Assembly (NCBI GenBank): GCA_016281915.1
Contig: JAEEJO010000053.1
Coordinates: 1 to 44,435 of the forward strand
Length of the DNA: 44,435 nucleotides
Direction: 5' to 3'
From: Clostridiales bacterium
GTDB lineage: Bacteria > Bacillota > Clostridia > Oscillospirales > UBA644
In this document: positions 25,601-33,250 of the stretch, in pieces
Position numbering within the stretch: position 1 is the first letter of the stretch
Layout of the letters: each line of letters opens with the position of its first letter
Made by a program: the position numbers and the translations under genes
Notes under the pieces: generated by a model
What the model was told of the DNA's origin: nothing
Databases searched by the model: none
What the model saw: the letters and a program-made list of their open reading frames with translations, nothing else

Positions 25601-26872
25601 CATAAACGAGCCGGATTCAATACGTTCGAGCATATCGTCAAACGCCTGCTTCTCCGAGTCATCTGGCGTTATTTCCTCAACGATTCTTTTGATGTATTTA
25701 CCGAAGTCTTCAGCGCTGTTTGTTTTTTTTAACTTTGAAATATCCCCGTGTGCCTGCTTTGACATTCCGCTGTACGCAACGTAATTGTTGTCTTCAATAT
25801 TTTTGAAGACTTTGTAATACGATTGACGAGGAAGATGGTTTCGAATCAGATTCTTAAGGAATTTCAGATCCGCTTTATGCTGTTCATATTCTTTGACCTT
25901 TGAAAAAGAAATATACTTTTCGCCGCTTAGCATGTCACAAAGAACAGACCAGTCGAAAATGGCTTTGAGTCTGATAAGAAGTTCTCCGTCATCTCCGAGA
26001 TCTGAAAGAACTGAAACGAATTTCTCATCATCCATACTAAGTGAAACAGAGGACGGGTCAATCTCTCCATATTCTTCTTTACCGTAAAGCTCTTTAAGTG
26101 ATACTGTACTGCCCGCAAGAAGCTTGATGATAAGTTCAATGCAGAACGGGAACTCAGTCGGGTCCGGAATGCCTTTAATGCGTTTACTGTCAAATGTTAT
26201 TGCCTTTTTAATCTCGTTTGCTTTTGCTGTTTTTGAATGCCTCTTCTTCAATGCATCGGCAAGATTATTTGTATCTTCACACATCCACGGTGCGCGATAG
26301 TTATCGGTAAGACTTTCGAAATATTCTGTAAGTTCATTGTAAACGACCGAAAAATCGGTTACACGGTCTATATTATCGAGTGAAATGTCGCTCAGAAAAT
26401 GTCCCCTGTGTGCTACAAGCCAAGCGCATGCAAGGTAAACAAGTCTGACATCATGAGGTCTTTTTCCTGTAATCAACTCTGCAATGAGATGATGGATGGT
26501 AGGGTAGAGGACGTGATAATCTCTGTCCGTGAAATCTTCGTCGTTAAAAAGGCAGGAAATATCGTTTTTATCCTCTCTTAAAAGCTGACTTTCCTTAATT
26601 CTCTTGTAAAACAGCGCATCTTTTTTCGATATTTCATCAGCGAATATTTCCTGAACAAGGAGCACTCTCTGCTTTCTGCGCTCAAGTCTTCTTCTTGCTG
26701 TTCTGAAGGCTCTGCGCTCCGCCTTTGTGTTTGCGGGATCGAACAGAGAAACGCCCCAGACAGGCTCTCCAGAATGTTTAATCAGATTGTATTCGGGGGT
26801 GGTACCGGTTGCTGCGTAGCCTATGGAATCGGTACCTATGTCAATGCCGAGATAGTACTTTCTGTTTTGCAT
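22655..26872 (-). CDS. cas9: CRISPR-associated endonuclease Cas9 (type II), full length
   Basis: 1405 residues. RuvC-I is YYLGIDIGTDSIGYA with D11; an arginine-rich bridge helix follows (RRAFRTARRRLERRKQR). RuvC-II is KIFVEMARDG with E786, the HNH domain has NIDHIYPQSKVKDDN with H873, and RuvC-III is HHAKDAYLSIV with H1005 and D1008. All residues equivalent to the known nuclease centres are present. The C-terminal PAM-interacting region ends DRSPSGLWEKR, the usual arrangement near the Cas9 end. GGAGG (plus 26881-26885) lies 8 nt before the ATG. A tracrRNA gene diverges from its leader and a repeat remnant lies downstream. cas1, cas2 and csn2 are absent here, so II-A or II-C cannot be assigned. 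Confidence 0.98.
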   Translation of the reverse strand: MQNRKYYLGIDIGTDSIGYAATGTTPEYNLIKHSGEPVWGVSLFDPANTKAERRAFRTARRRLERRKQRVLLVQEIFADEISKKDALFYKRIKESQLLREDKNDISCLFNDEDFTDRDYHVLYPTIHHLIAELITGKRPHDVRLVYLACAWLVAHRGHFLSDISLDNIDRVTDFSVVYNELTEYFESLTDNYRAPWMCEDTNNLADALKKRHSKTAKANEIKKAITFDSKRIKGIPDPTEFPFCIELIIKLLAGSTVSLKELYGKEEYGEIDPSSVSLSMDDEKFVSVLSDLGDDGELLIRLKAIFDWSVLCDMLSGEKYISFSKVKEYEQHKADLKFLKNLIRNHLPRQSYYKVFKNIEDNNYVAYSGMSKQAHGDISKLKKTNSAEDFGKYIKRIVEEITPDDSEKQAFDDMLERIESGSFMPKQVTVDNRVIPYQLYYKELQIILENASEYLPFLSQKDTDGYTAKDKLLSIMRFRVPYYVGPLNGKSPYSWIRRMAEGKIYPWNFDEKVDLDESEQAFINKMTNSCTYLPGKDVLPKRSLLYEKFEVLNEINTMIINGVPVSVSVKQDIYNNIFLAKKKVSLNSIREYLLANNIITKEDQDKISGVDSNIKSSLSSHIIFKNILQRKVLNEENVEDIIRHLTYTEDRLRFRKWLDKNYSELSSDDRKYICSQKFSDFGRLSGEFLCELEGTEKNSGEVGTVIYFLWNRNVNITELFSDKYTFLEQINNYVQSYYAEHPITLDERLDEMCVSNTVKRPIFRTLAVVDDVVKALGSAPEKIFVEMARDGDESKKGKRTVSRKDRLIELYKQIKDETARAFAENLEKMGDAADSRLQSEALFLYYLQLGKCMYSGETIDINKLTDGTYNIDHIYPQSKVKDDNILNNKVLVLSTYNKDKGDSYPVPSAWRNKMTPFWKYLRDHGLMEPEKYNRLTRRTGFSEDEEWGFINRQLVETRQSTKAMAAILKEKYPGTKIVYVQADLVSDFRQEFGMLKCRSVNDLHHAKDAYLSIVCGNVYTEHFTKQWFLKTKQNNDQYNIKLSKLFGEFKTKEEIVKRSSGERAQVREPIIDAYGNPVFSGKTVKNGDTVVWNGSESFNTVRKTILKNSIHTSKYAFCRRGGFFDQLPVKKAKGLVPRKKGLNTAVYGGYNKPSISFFILTKYVESKKNNVMLVPIELMSADQVLTDSTYAVEYIKTRIFQIFRKIPSDISFPLGMRSVKINTVISLDGFEFTLSGTGNGGKAVVMAPFVQLKLSYAHEEYIKKLESVVVKSSANPNYQYDPDFDKVTSEQNIELYDLLLDKLTDGIYTKRINSPVQAIIRGREAFISLGIIEQSKALMKIIQVFGSVSSGIDLTLIEGVAHAGSTVSFSSNLQNWKKQYNTACIIDRSPSGLWEKRSGNLLELL

Positions 26873-26873
26873 A

Positions 26874-26902
26874 TTGACAGCCTCCGATTTTTATGCTATA
26901 AT
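26874..26902 (+). promoter_or_regulatory. Consensus promoter for tracrRNA
   Basis: TTGACA (26874-26879), a 17-nt spacer and TATAAT (26897-26902) form a perfect sigma-70/A type promoter reading right. The -35 lies exactly between the cas9 ribosome site and its start codon on the other strand. Expected start near 26908-26910. Confidence 0.9.
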
Positions 26903-26907
26903 GTACT

Positions 26908-27023
26908 AAAGTTTATAGCTCCCTATAAATTTACACTACGAGTTCAAATAAGAATTCTTCGAAATCGTCGGTTCTTCCGACTGCACAGTGTGTGCGATGA
27001 AAGCCCTGTATGGGGCTTTTTTT
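26908..27023 (+). ncRNA. tracrRNA
   Basis: The transcript starts after the TATAAT at 26897-26902. The anti-repeat (26919-26949) runs CTCCCTATAAA, T, TTACACTAC, a GAGT bulge and TCAAAT, complementary to the repeat at 22343-22371. It is followed by AAGAATTCTT (26950-26959, palindromic), a GTCGG-CCGAC hairpin (26967-26981), a GCACA-TGTGC hairpin (26983-26995) and a terminator hairpin AAAGCCC-GGGCTTT with a T-run (27000-27023). This is the normal order anti-repeat, nexus-like hairpins, terminator of Cas9 tracrRNAs. The 5' end also contains TTTATAG (26912-26918), which can pair with CTATAAA (26923-26929) inside the anti-repeat. Confidence 0.92.
27000..27023 (+). terminator. Terminator of the tracrRNA gene
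   Basis: Seven-base-pair stem AAAGCCC/GGGCTTT around a 6-nt loop, followed by four further T after the stem's own TTT. Confidence 0.9.
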
Positions 27024-27280
27024 CTTTGCTCTTTCTTGAACGCGAACTGGGAACAAAAAGCTTTATAATACTCTGTTGAATATTATACCATACACAATAT
27101 GCAAAAATCAAGACCTTTGAGACAAATTTTTCCTTGGATAAGCTGCAGAGAAAAGTACAGATTTTCTCGAACTAAATATTTGCGCCAGCGCCCTGAAGCT
27201 CGTGTATCATTCCCGTGCACACCTTGAAACCGATTCTGTAATGATAACGGACATAAATCTGCATATGGTCCAAAATTATT
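27024..27280. other. Gap between tracrRNA and the phage lysis module, no gene recognised
   Basis: No promoter, tRNA or attachment repeat is evident. A minus-strand frame in 27083-27295 reads partly protein-like (NDTRASGRWRKYLV) but has no family match known to me. The edge of the phage module probably lies here. Confidence 0.4.
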
Positions 27281-27311
27281 CAAAAAAATACCCACCGGGG
27301 TATCCGGTGGG
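27281..27311 (-). terminator. Intrinsic terminator ending the phage late operon
   Basis: On the minus strand CCCACCGG (27311-27304) pairs with CCGGTGGG (27298-27291) around a 5-nt loop, followed by TATTTTTTT. It lies 20 nt after the endolysin stop. Confidence 0.92.
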
Positions 27312-27331
27312 GTTTAAGATCGATCATACAT

Positions 27332-27919
27332 TTAAAATTTCAGCAGCATTCTCAACCTCTCCGCAAGAGAGGTTTTCTTTCTTTTTACGTTTTCAACATA
27401 CATAACTTCCGGCACTTTCAGCCAGTACTTCCACCCTGCAGAGGATAGGGGAGTCTTGACTATTCCGTCGCCACGGGATCCGAGCGTACACTCTATTACA
27501 GCTTTGTTTCCGACATAAACACCCACATGTCCAGGTTTCCATAAAACGATTCCGGGGATGTTTGGCATTGTGCCTATCTTTCCTTTTTCTTTGGCGGAAT
27601 CAAACAGTCCTGCTGCGCCTCTGTCAGTTTTCGAAGAATACTTTATCTTCCCGTATATATTGCCGTCAGTCCACAGCGCCCATTTTATCAGCCCTGCGCA
27701 GTCACAGCCTACGGTTGTACCGTCGGTGTATCGTTTCAGAAAAGCGATACGAGCAGGGGAGTATCTGTCCGGATACTGTTTCGCCTTGGATGAAATAAGC
27801 GAGGAAGTAATCGGCTTACCATATGTTCCCCACATATAAAGAGACTTTTTCTTTAAAGCCTGTTCGCAGAAATTTACCAGCATATGATTCGTTATCACCG
27901 TTATTTCACGACCTTCCAT
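27332..27919 (-). CDS. Phage endolysin, NlpC/P60-type peptidase
   Basis: 195 residues. GCDCAGLIKWAL carries the catalytic cysteine C74 (DCxGL/F motif), and KPGHVGVYVGN carries H131 followed by an acidic position near VIEC, as in NlpC/P60 cysteine peptidases that cut stem-peptide bonds of peptidoglycan. No signal peptide is seen, consistent with release through a holin. It is the last gene of the late operon, after two small membrane proteins and before a strong terminator. The ATG at 27919 overlaps the end of the upstream gene; an ATG at 27883 (MLVNFCEQ) is an alternative start. Confidence 0.9.
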   Translation of the reverse strand: MEGREITVITNHMLVNFCEQALKKKSLYMWGTYGKPITSSLISSKAKQYPDRYSPARIAFLKRYTDGTTVGCDCAGLIKWALWTDGNIYGKIKYSSKTDRGAAGLFDSAKEKGKIGTMPNIPGIVLWKPGHVGVYVGNKAVIECTLGSRGDGIVKTPLSSAGWKYWLKVPEVMYVENVKRKKTSLAERLRMLLKF

Positions 27920-28176
27920 TCTTTAACGTCTACTGCTACCTTATCTATAAAACTATTTCCGTGAAGCTTTTTGTACGCCTCATACAGCATACAGAAATTT
28001 TCAAGCTCATACTGAGGTATCTCTTTTGTTTCCGAGTGCTTGTAATATATCTTTAGCATTTCCGAACGCAAAAGACACCTCTGCCCGTCAAACACTTTTC
28101 CTATGGCTACTATCCCTGCTATCACTGTTGCCAGAAGCGCTGCCGTCTGACCAAGGACAGAAATTAACTCACTCAT
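27901..28176 (-). CDS. Small membrane protein of the lysis cassette (holin-like)
   Basis: 91 residues. One N-terminal hydrophobic segment (ALLATVIAGIVAIG) is followed by a charged helical C-terminal part. Gene position between another small membrane protein and the endolysin, with a 4-bp overlap (ATGA) to the gene upstream, points to a holin or a holin accessory protein. The sequence itself does not match a holin family I can name. Confidence 0.65.
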   Translation of the reverse strand: MSELISVLGQTAALLATVIAGIVAIGKVFDGQRCLLRSEMLKIYYKHSETKEIPQYELENFCMLYEAYKKLHGNSFIDKVAVDVKEWKVVK

Positions 28177-28436
28177 TCAGTACCGTCTCCTTTTTCATAT
28201 TCCTTACCGATCCTCGCACCGTGTCCGTATTTATTCATTCCGTATTTATCTGAAGCAGAAGCTACGCAGTAAGAAGCAAACGAGCCTAGTATTGTGTAGA
28301 CGAGAGCGGTATCTACAGAGCTGTCGATTATAATGCCGAAAAGCTCCGCGATGCGTCCGATTGCGATAAATAAAACGGAGAATAAAACAATAAATGTGAG
28401 CGCGATTTTCTTGTATTCGATATGTCGTTTTTTCAT
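28173..28436 (-). CDS. Phage holin-like membrane protein
   Basis: 87 residues from ATG 28436 (MKKRHIEYKK). Two hydrophobic segments (IALTFIVLFSVLFIAIG and VDTALVYTILGSFASYCVASA) flank a short polar turn, and a charged tail follows, the layout of class II holins. A longer frame starting TTG 28490 is possible, but the GGGAAAG just upstream and the charged MKK start favour 28436. It overlaps the next small membrane gene and precedes the lysin, so membrane permeabilisation for lysis is the likely role. Confidence 0.75.
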   Translation of the reverse strand: MKKRHIEYKKIALTFIVLFSVLFIAIGRIAELFGIIIDSSVDTALVYTILGSFASYCVASASDKYGMNKYGHGARIGKEYEKGDGTE

Positions 28437-28515
28437 TTCTTTCCCTAATTTATGACTATCTCCGTTCTCTAAATCCCTTCCGTATAACAAACAAGGGAAT
28501 GCGGCAGACCATCAT

Positions 28516-31005
28516 TTAAACTTCCTCCCAAGAATATACAGGTGTTCCGCCTAAAACTGTTGCCTTTAATCGATATGAACCGTCTTGAGAAGGGGCTTTC
28601 GGTATTTGAAACAGTTCAAGTGACATCTGTGTGCCAGCCTGATTGATTAGATATGAGCCGTCTGCAGACGCAAGTGATGGCAAATGCTGCACCTTGTCGA
28701 GTAGATTCGGCAGATAAACCGTTTTATGAGGAACTGGGACAGGTATATCACGATTATCGATGAATTCCTCTGTTCCCAGGGCGTTTACTATTTGAACCTG
28801 CTGATAAGGTTCTGCCTGTTCGGTGGTCGGGGTGTCAAGTTCATATAAGAGATAGACGCCATTCATAGCCGCTTTGAAGTCTGCCGCTGACGAATAACTG
28901 CTGTCTTTAACGTAAACATAGTGGTTGTTTGAAGCATTTGAAACCGCTATTGATTTATCGTTTGCCGTTCCGTCGTATATGCTTGTAAAGGGAGCGGACA
29001 AATACTTTGCACAGATTGCTCCACTTGTATTGCTAATAACTGAATCAACTACTTGTGAACCGCTAAAATAAGTGCGTTCAGCATTATATGTCCAATTCAA
29101 GGTACCCAGATCAATAACACCGTATCGTCTTGTCACATCACCGTTCGGTGCATACACATCTCCGTCGGCATAAAGATTATTCTTGCCGTCAAGCTTTGCT
29201 ACCCCACGGAGTTCAAGATTGCCGTCTGTCGGATAAATATGTTCAACATAAGGCTCATATTCACCGTTGCGACTATCGTTCGAGATGTTAAAAGAAGCGT
29301 TCTGCATTTTCATTGACGATGAAGTATTTCCGTCCGAGAACACCATTTGGATCCAGTAATAATCATCAAAGACAAAGCCCATTCTTTTATTTGTGTTGTT
29401 TGAACCTTGTCGCCAATAGTTTCGACCCGTTACAAAATTCATCGTTCCACCGATAATTTCAAGTCTAAAAGGCTGTCCAGTTGACACTATCCTGCCGTTC
29501 ATATCCCATATCTTAATGCCTGTTCGCCAACTTGTAGCTGTGCTGATTCCGTCAAAACAGTAGTAATAATGCGTATTCGGGATTACTCTTACAGCTTTTG
29601 TCTTATCAAGCGTAGCTGTAGTTGTAGCATATGCAGGCGAAACAGGGAGAAGATTGAACCCAAAAGTCTTATGTCCGCTCGTCTTAACGCTCATCAGCGT
29701 AGGTGTAGTATAGGGTATATCAAGCGGAATATTGTGTGAGCGTAACCAAGCAACACCTGCACCGCTCTGTGACTGTTCGAGTGAATATACATAGTCAGCG
29801 ATAGAAGCAGAACCGAATAGCTGTGTGAGGTCAACGATTCTAAACTGTGCCGTTGTATTTATTGTGTCTCCACTACTTACGCCTATTAGGGAAATAACTA
29901 TATCAGCAAGTGTACCATCAACTGTATTGATTATTCTTTCTAGGGGATAGGAGCTATTTAGATACCCACCATCGCCCTGTAACCTTACTCGGAACATAGA
30001 GTTATTCGTTGCAATATAGACTTTGTGTCCTACCGCAATCGCAAGGTTTGTATCACCAAGTCGTATCTGTGGCGTTGTAGATGCTGTATTCATCGTTCCC
30101 GCAAAGCTCCAAATATTGTCGGTTGCCGAAATGGTTATTCCTGTTATTGTTGAGCTTGTTTTTGTTGCCTGCGATAGCTGATTCACCACCAAACTCAATC
30201 CGTCAATCTCATTGACCTTTGCCCTATCGCCTACATCAGTTGTTCCTGCTGTCGCTCGGTAAGTATAGGGTGAGCTATTTTCATACCCAGTATTAGCAAG
30301 TAACTGCTGTGCAGAGCCTACCGTCATTCCGTCATATGACCCGTCAATGTTTGCCTTATAGTTAAGCACTACATCACCAGTCATTCCGTCAACAGATGTG
30401 ACAGAGCCGTTCGTGACCGTAAAGCTCGAAGTAGCACCGTCCGTCATTGTTATGGTGTATGTGTCAACATTGCCAACAGTTGAGGTTTTTGCAACAGTTG
30501 CAATACCGGCACCCTCTGCACCGTTAGTAACATTAAATGTCGAGGTCGTTTCGTTTGTATAGTAAATCGTATACGTATCAACAAGACCCGCGGTTGCAGT
30601 CTTATCAATATGGTCGATACCAACGCCATCGAGTGCGCCGTTTTCGATTGCGTCCATTATCTGATTGTAGATGTCTTCGGGAGGCTGAACGTGCTGTCCT
30701 TCTTCGGACAATACTGACTTTCTGCACTCAAACACAGCGACAGCCGTTGCGTGTAAATCTCCCGCATAAATACCGATGCGGATTGAGTTGACATTGTAAA
30801 GCCTCGGGAGCGGGCATTCATCGCCTGTGAAGAGTGTGTCCTCATAGTTGTTGTCAGGATAAATAACCCTCATCGTCTTGGCGTTATATTCGTCCCACTC
30901 GGCATCAAGGTCGAACTTAACTGTGTAGTCCGTGTTATCGCAGACAATAAATTGACCGTCACCTGTCGCTATCTTGTCTACTACTGATACATTCAAGGTA
31001 GGCAT
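28516..31005 (-). CDS. Large phage tail/baseplate protein, probable receptor-binding protein
   Basis: 829 residues. The N-terminal 110 residues (MPTLNVSVVDKIATGDGQF, AEWDEYNAKTMRVIYPD) form a domain often found at the start of Clostridia phage host-contact proteins. Two related stretches of about 32 residues follow, each with VDTYTI and S/T-F-x-VTNG, then a long region rich in Asn, Thr and Ser with jelly-roll-like strands. The gene lies between other tail genes and the lysis cassette, the usual place for receptor-binding proteins. AGGAGG upstream supports ATG 31005. The host receptor is probably a surface glycan, but this is inference. Confidence 0.8.
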   Translation of the reverse strand: MPTLNVSVVDKIATGDGQFIVCDNTDYTVKFDLDAEWDEYNAKTMRVIYPDNNYEDTLFTGDECPLPRLYNVNSIRIGIYAGDLHATAVAVFECRKSVLSEEGQHVQPPEDIYNQIMDAIENGALDGVGIDHIDKTATAGLVDTYTIYYTNETTSTFNVTNGAEGAGIATVAKTSTVGNVDTYTITMTDGATSSFTVTNGSVTSVDGMTGDVVLNYKANIDGSYDGMTVGSAQQLLANTGYENSSPYTYRATAGTTDVGDRAKVNEIDGLSLVVNQLSQATKTSSTITGITISATDNIWSFAGTMNTASTTPQIRLGDTNLAIAVGHKVYIATNNSMFRVRLQGDGGYLNSSYPLERIINTVDGTLADIVISLIGVSSGDTINTTAQFRIVDLTQLFGSASIADYVYSLEQSQSGAGVAWLRSHNIPLDIPYTTPTLMSVKTSGHKTFGFNLLPVSPAYATTTATLDKTKAVRVIPNTHYYYCFDGISTATSWRTGIKIWDMNGRIVSTGQPFRLEIIGGTMNFVTGRNYWRQGSNNTNKRMGFVFDDYYWIQMVFSDGNTSSSMKMQNASFNISNDSRNGEYEPYVEHIYPTDGNLELRGVAKLDGKNNLYADGDVYAPNGDVTRRYGVIDLGTLNWTYNAERTYFSGSQVVDSVISNTSGAICAKYLSAPFTSIYDGTANDKSIAVSNASNNHYVYVKDSSYSSAADFKAAMNGVYLLYELDTPTTEQAEPYQQVQIVNALGTEEFIDNRDIPVPVPHKTVYLPNLLDKVQHLPSLASADGSYLINQAGTQMSLELFQIPKAPSQDGSYRLKATVLGGTPVYSWEEV

Positions 31006-31017
31006 TCTTTATTCCTC

Positions 31018-31635
31018 CTATCCGCGGTGAACTACGACCGTGTAGTAATATGTGCTGCCGTTTCCAAAGCCGCCGGGCGATTGTGTGTTGAAATATACCC
31101 TCGAAGAACTGGTAGAACAACTCGTTGAAACTGTCTTCGGACCCGCGGGTGTAACGCATACGCCTGTTCCCGAGCCGCTCAATCCCGCGGCAAAGTATAT
31201 CTCCCCCGAGCCAGTCGGCCCGGATAAGGTCCAACCCTGAACACTGTCACCACTGTTAAACTGATAGTTGATGATGCTTTCTGAGGTTCCGCCTGTGGCG
31301 GTGAATTGTCCGCTGATCGTTATGTCATCGCCTTCGGAATATGTTCCGGTAACACCGAATATCTGCACACCCGCTTTGATATTGCTTGCTTTCAAGTCAG
31401 AATCGCCTTTGATCGTCTGCTTGCCTGTAAGAAACTGATTCGCCGCGATTGACTGATCCGCTGTTCCCGGCGTGTATGTTGCCGCTGTCTTTACCGGAAC
31501 GGATCCTGTTACGAGTGTGCCGGTAGAGTCATAAAACTTGCGTCCGGTCTTCACATCCGAAGCCGAAGCTGTGACCTTTGTCAGGTCGATACCGTCAGCA
31601 GAGCCGGTGACCGCATTTGTTCTTCCCGTTGCCAT
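31018..31635 (-). CDS. Phage tail fibre/minor structural protein
   Basis: 205 residues. The segment AATYTPGTADQSIAANQFLTG then KQTIKGDSDLKASNIKAGV and IFGVTGTY is a well known repeated motif of Bacillota prophage tail proteins; the rest is Ser/Thr/Gly-rich, suggesting a beta-structured tip. The start codon shares its A with the stop of the preceding gene (TAATG), so translation is coupled. Role: baseplate-attached fibre or its adaptor, by position and motif. Confidence 0.78.
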   Translation of the reverse strand: MATGRTNAVTGSADGIDLTKVTASASDVKTGRKFYDSTGTLVTGSVPVKTAATYTPGTADQSIAANQFLTGKQTIKGDSDLKASNIKAGVQIFGVTGTYSEGDDITISGQFTATGGTSESIINYQFNSGDSVQGWTLSGPTGSGEIYFAAGLSGSGTGVCVTPAGPKTVSTSCSTSSSRVYFNTQSPGGFGNGSTYYYTVVVHRG

Positions 31636-32345
31636 TACAGATGCACCTCGATTCTGTCAATAGTCGCGGTGTTGTTGGTCTTGGAATACACTGTAATGAT
31701 GTCTTCTCCTGTGTCGAATGTCGGTGCTAGATAACCTGTTGCAGCGGATACAATGTTGAATATTACGTCACCCGTCATAGCCGCCGTGCATCCGGGAACG
31801 GGGACGACCTTTTTGTATACATATCCTGCCGTGTAATATGCGCCTGAGCTGTTCGCAACCCAACCCGACACCGTTGTCGGCGTGTTGATGACGATACTGT
31901 CAGAGTGTATCAGACACTTTTCAATGCCACGATAAATCGTCCATCCTTCGTTGTAATACAGATAGCAGAAAGCGTATTCGTAGGTGCCTGTATCAGCACC
32001 GTTGACATCGTTCTGAACAAGAGCGGGAAAGTTGCCTATTGCATCGGAGTTTTCCGTTACAAAAACCGCCTGATTGAATGTTTCTGTCGAAGCCGTCTGC
32101 GTTGTATCAATAACGACTTTAACTCGGATATATCCCGAACCGCTCAATGCGATAGATTCATTCGAGTTTATCTTCATCAAGCGTCCGGCACAAATAAAGT
32201 ATCCCGCGGCTATGTTCAACGTGTTGTCGGCGATTGACAGTGTGCATCCGGCGATAACACCATCGTCAAACGCCTTTTCAAACAATCTGCCGTGGTCTTT
32301 CGACGTTACGACCTGATTGTCAAAAACAATGCCCTTTATTGCCAT
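31635..32345 (-). CDS. Phage baseplate/minor structural protein
   Basis: 236 residues, predicted beta-rich. MAIKGIVFDNQVVTSKDHGRLF and LSIADNTLNIAAGYFICAGR resemble a family of Siphoviridae structural proteins encoded directly after the baseplate hub, with unknown exact role. Both ends overlap neighbouring genes by one base (TAATG), typical of a tightly coupled late operon. No enzymatic motif is seen. Confidence 0.72.
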   Translation of the reverse strand: MAIKGIVFDNQVVTSKDHGRLFEKAFDDGVIAGCTLSIADNTLNIAAGYFICAGRLMKINSNESIALSGSGYIRVKVVIDTTQTASTETFNQAVFVTENSDAIGNFPALVQNDVNGADTGTYEYAFCYLYYNEGWTIYRGIEKCLIHSDSIVINTPTTVSGWVANSSGAYYTAGYVYKKVVPVPGCTAAMTGDVIFNIVSAATGYLAPTFDTGEDIITVYSKTNNTATIDRIEVHL

Positions 32346-33247
32346 TATTGCATCCTCCTGATCTTTTCGGTTAATGTTGTAGCAAGCTCTCCAGAGCGGT
32401 ATTTATAGCGCGTGTCGGATGAACTGCTGCCGATATATGTTATTTGCGATTCGTATACGCTTTCGTTGATTCTGAATCTGACGGTATCATTTAAGCCCCA
32501 TTTGTCAAATGACATCCACTCTATTTTGTGAGAGGCGGTATTCTTTGCGAAGACTTCTTCCGCCGTTCCCGAATCGGTTACTATCCATTCACCGACCACC
32601 CGCTGATTGTCCGCAGGGCGTATTGTGGTGATGCTGCCACCCTTCGTGAGATAGTAAGATGTTGATCCGATCGTGACCTTGCTCACCGTCTCTCTTGAAA
32701 AGGTTTGCGAGAGCAACTGCTCAGATCCGTCAAATGTCACGGTATGACTCGGACGATTGGCTGTCTGAATAGTAAAATTCAGCTCGAAACCGTTACCGTC
32801 AATAGTAACCTCGACCACATTTGCAAACGCCCTTACAAGCTCTTTGAATGTATGAGTGCCGCTGACAGTGCAAGCCGTTGAGTCTGTATTCGTCACCGTG
32901 ATGTATGAATACCGATAGAGCGGATCTGATTGCATCTTGTAGTCGTTGGTGAGGATGTTCGCGAGGATCCCGCCGTAGGTATTGCCTGATAGCGTCACAG
33001 GACGGTCAAAAAAATCAATTATCGAATTAAGCGAGAATGTTGTCAGATTGCTTTCGGGAGCTACGGATTGAATCAGATATATGTTTCCGTCCATCAGAAA
33101 GAAATATCCTTCGAAGCCTGACTGTGAGCCGTATGCCGTAGCCGTTCCCGCTTCGTCTGTGGTCGCCGCAATCGGCAGCTCCCAAGACACGATGTCAAGA
33201 GCTTTAACGGTGGTAAATGTCTGCGGATCCTTTATATATCCTTTCAT
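32345..33247 (-). CDS. Phage baseplate hub/tail protein (Gp37-like, Tal N-terminal type)
   Basis: 300 residues. The start MKGYIKDPQTFTTVKALDIVSWELP and the middle LLSQTFSRETVSKVTIG fit the Gp37-like (ReqiPepy6-type) tail proteins found after Dit in Bacillota siphoviruses. These form the baseplate hub that closes the tail tube. There is no added peptidase domain, so this is the short form. It lies between the distal tail gene and the minor structural genes, with nearly no intergenic space. Confidence 0.78.
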   Translation of the reverse strand: MKGYIKDPQTFTTVKALDIVSWELPIAATTDEAGTATAYGSQSGFEGYFFLMDGNIYLIQSVAPESNLTTFSLNSIIDFFDRPVTLSGNTYGGILANILTNDYKMQSDPLYRYSYITVTNTDSTACTVSGTHTFKELVRAFANVVEVTIDGNGFELNFTIQTANRPSHTVTFDGSEQLLSQTFSRETVSKVTIGSTSYYLTKGGSITTIRPADNQRVVGEWIVTDSGTAEEVFAKNTASHKIEWMSFDKWGLNDTVRFRINESVYESQITYIGSSSSDTRYKYRSGELATTLTEKIRRMQ

Positions 33248-33250
33248 CGT

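Noticed and set aside
26950..26959. AAGAATTCTT palindrome as an operator for tracrRNA or cas9
   Set aside because: It lies inside the tracrRNA between the anti-repeat and first hairpin, so it is better explained as part of the RNA fold.
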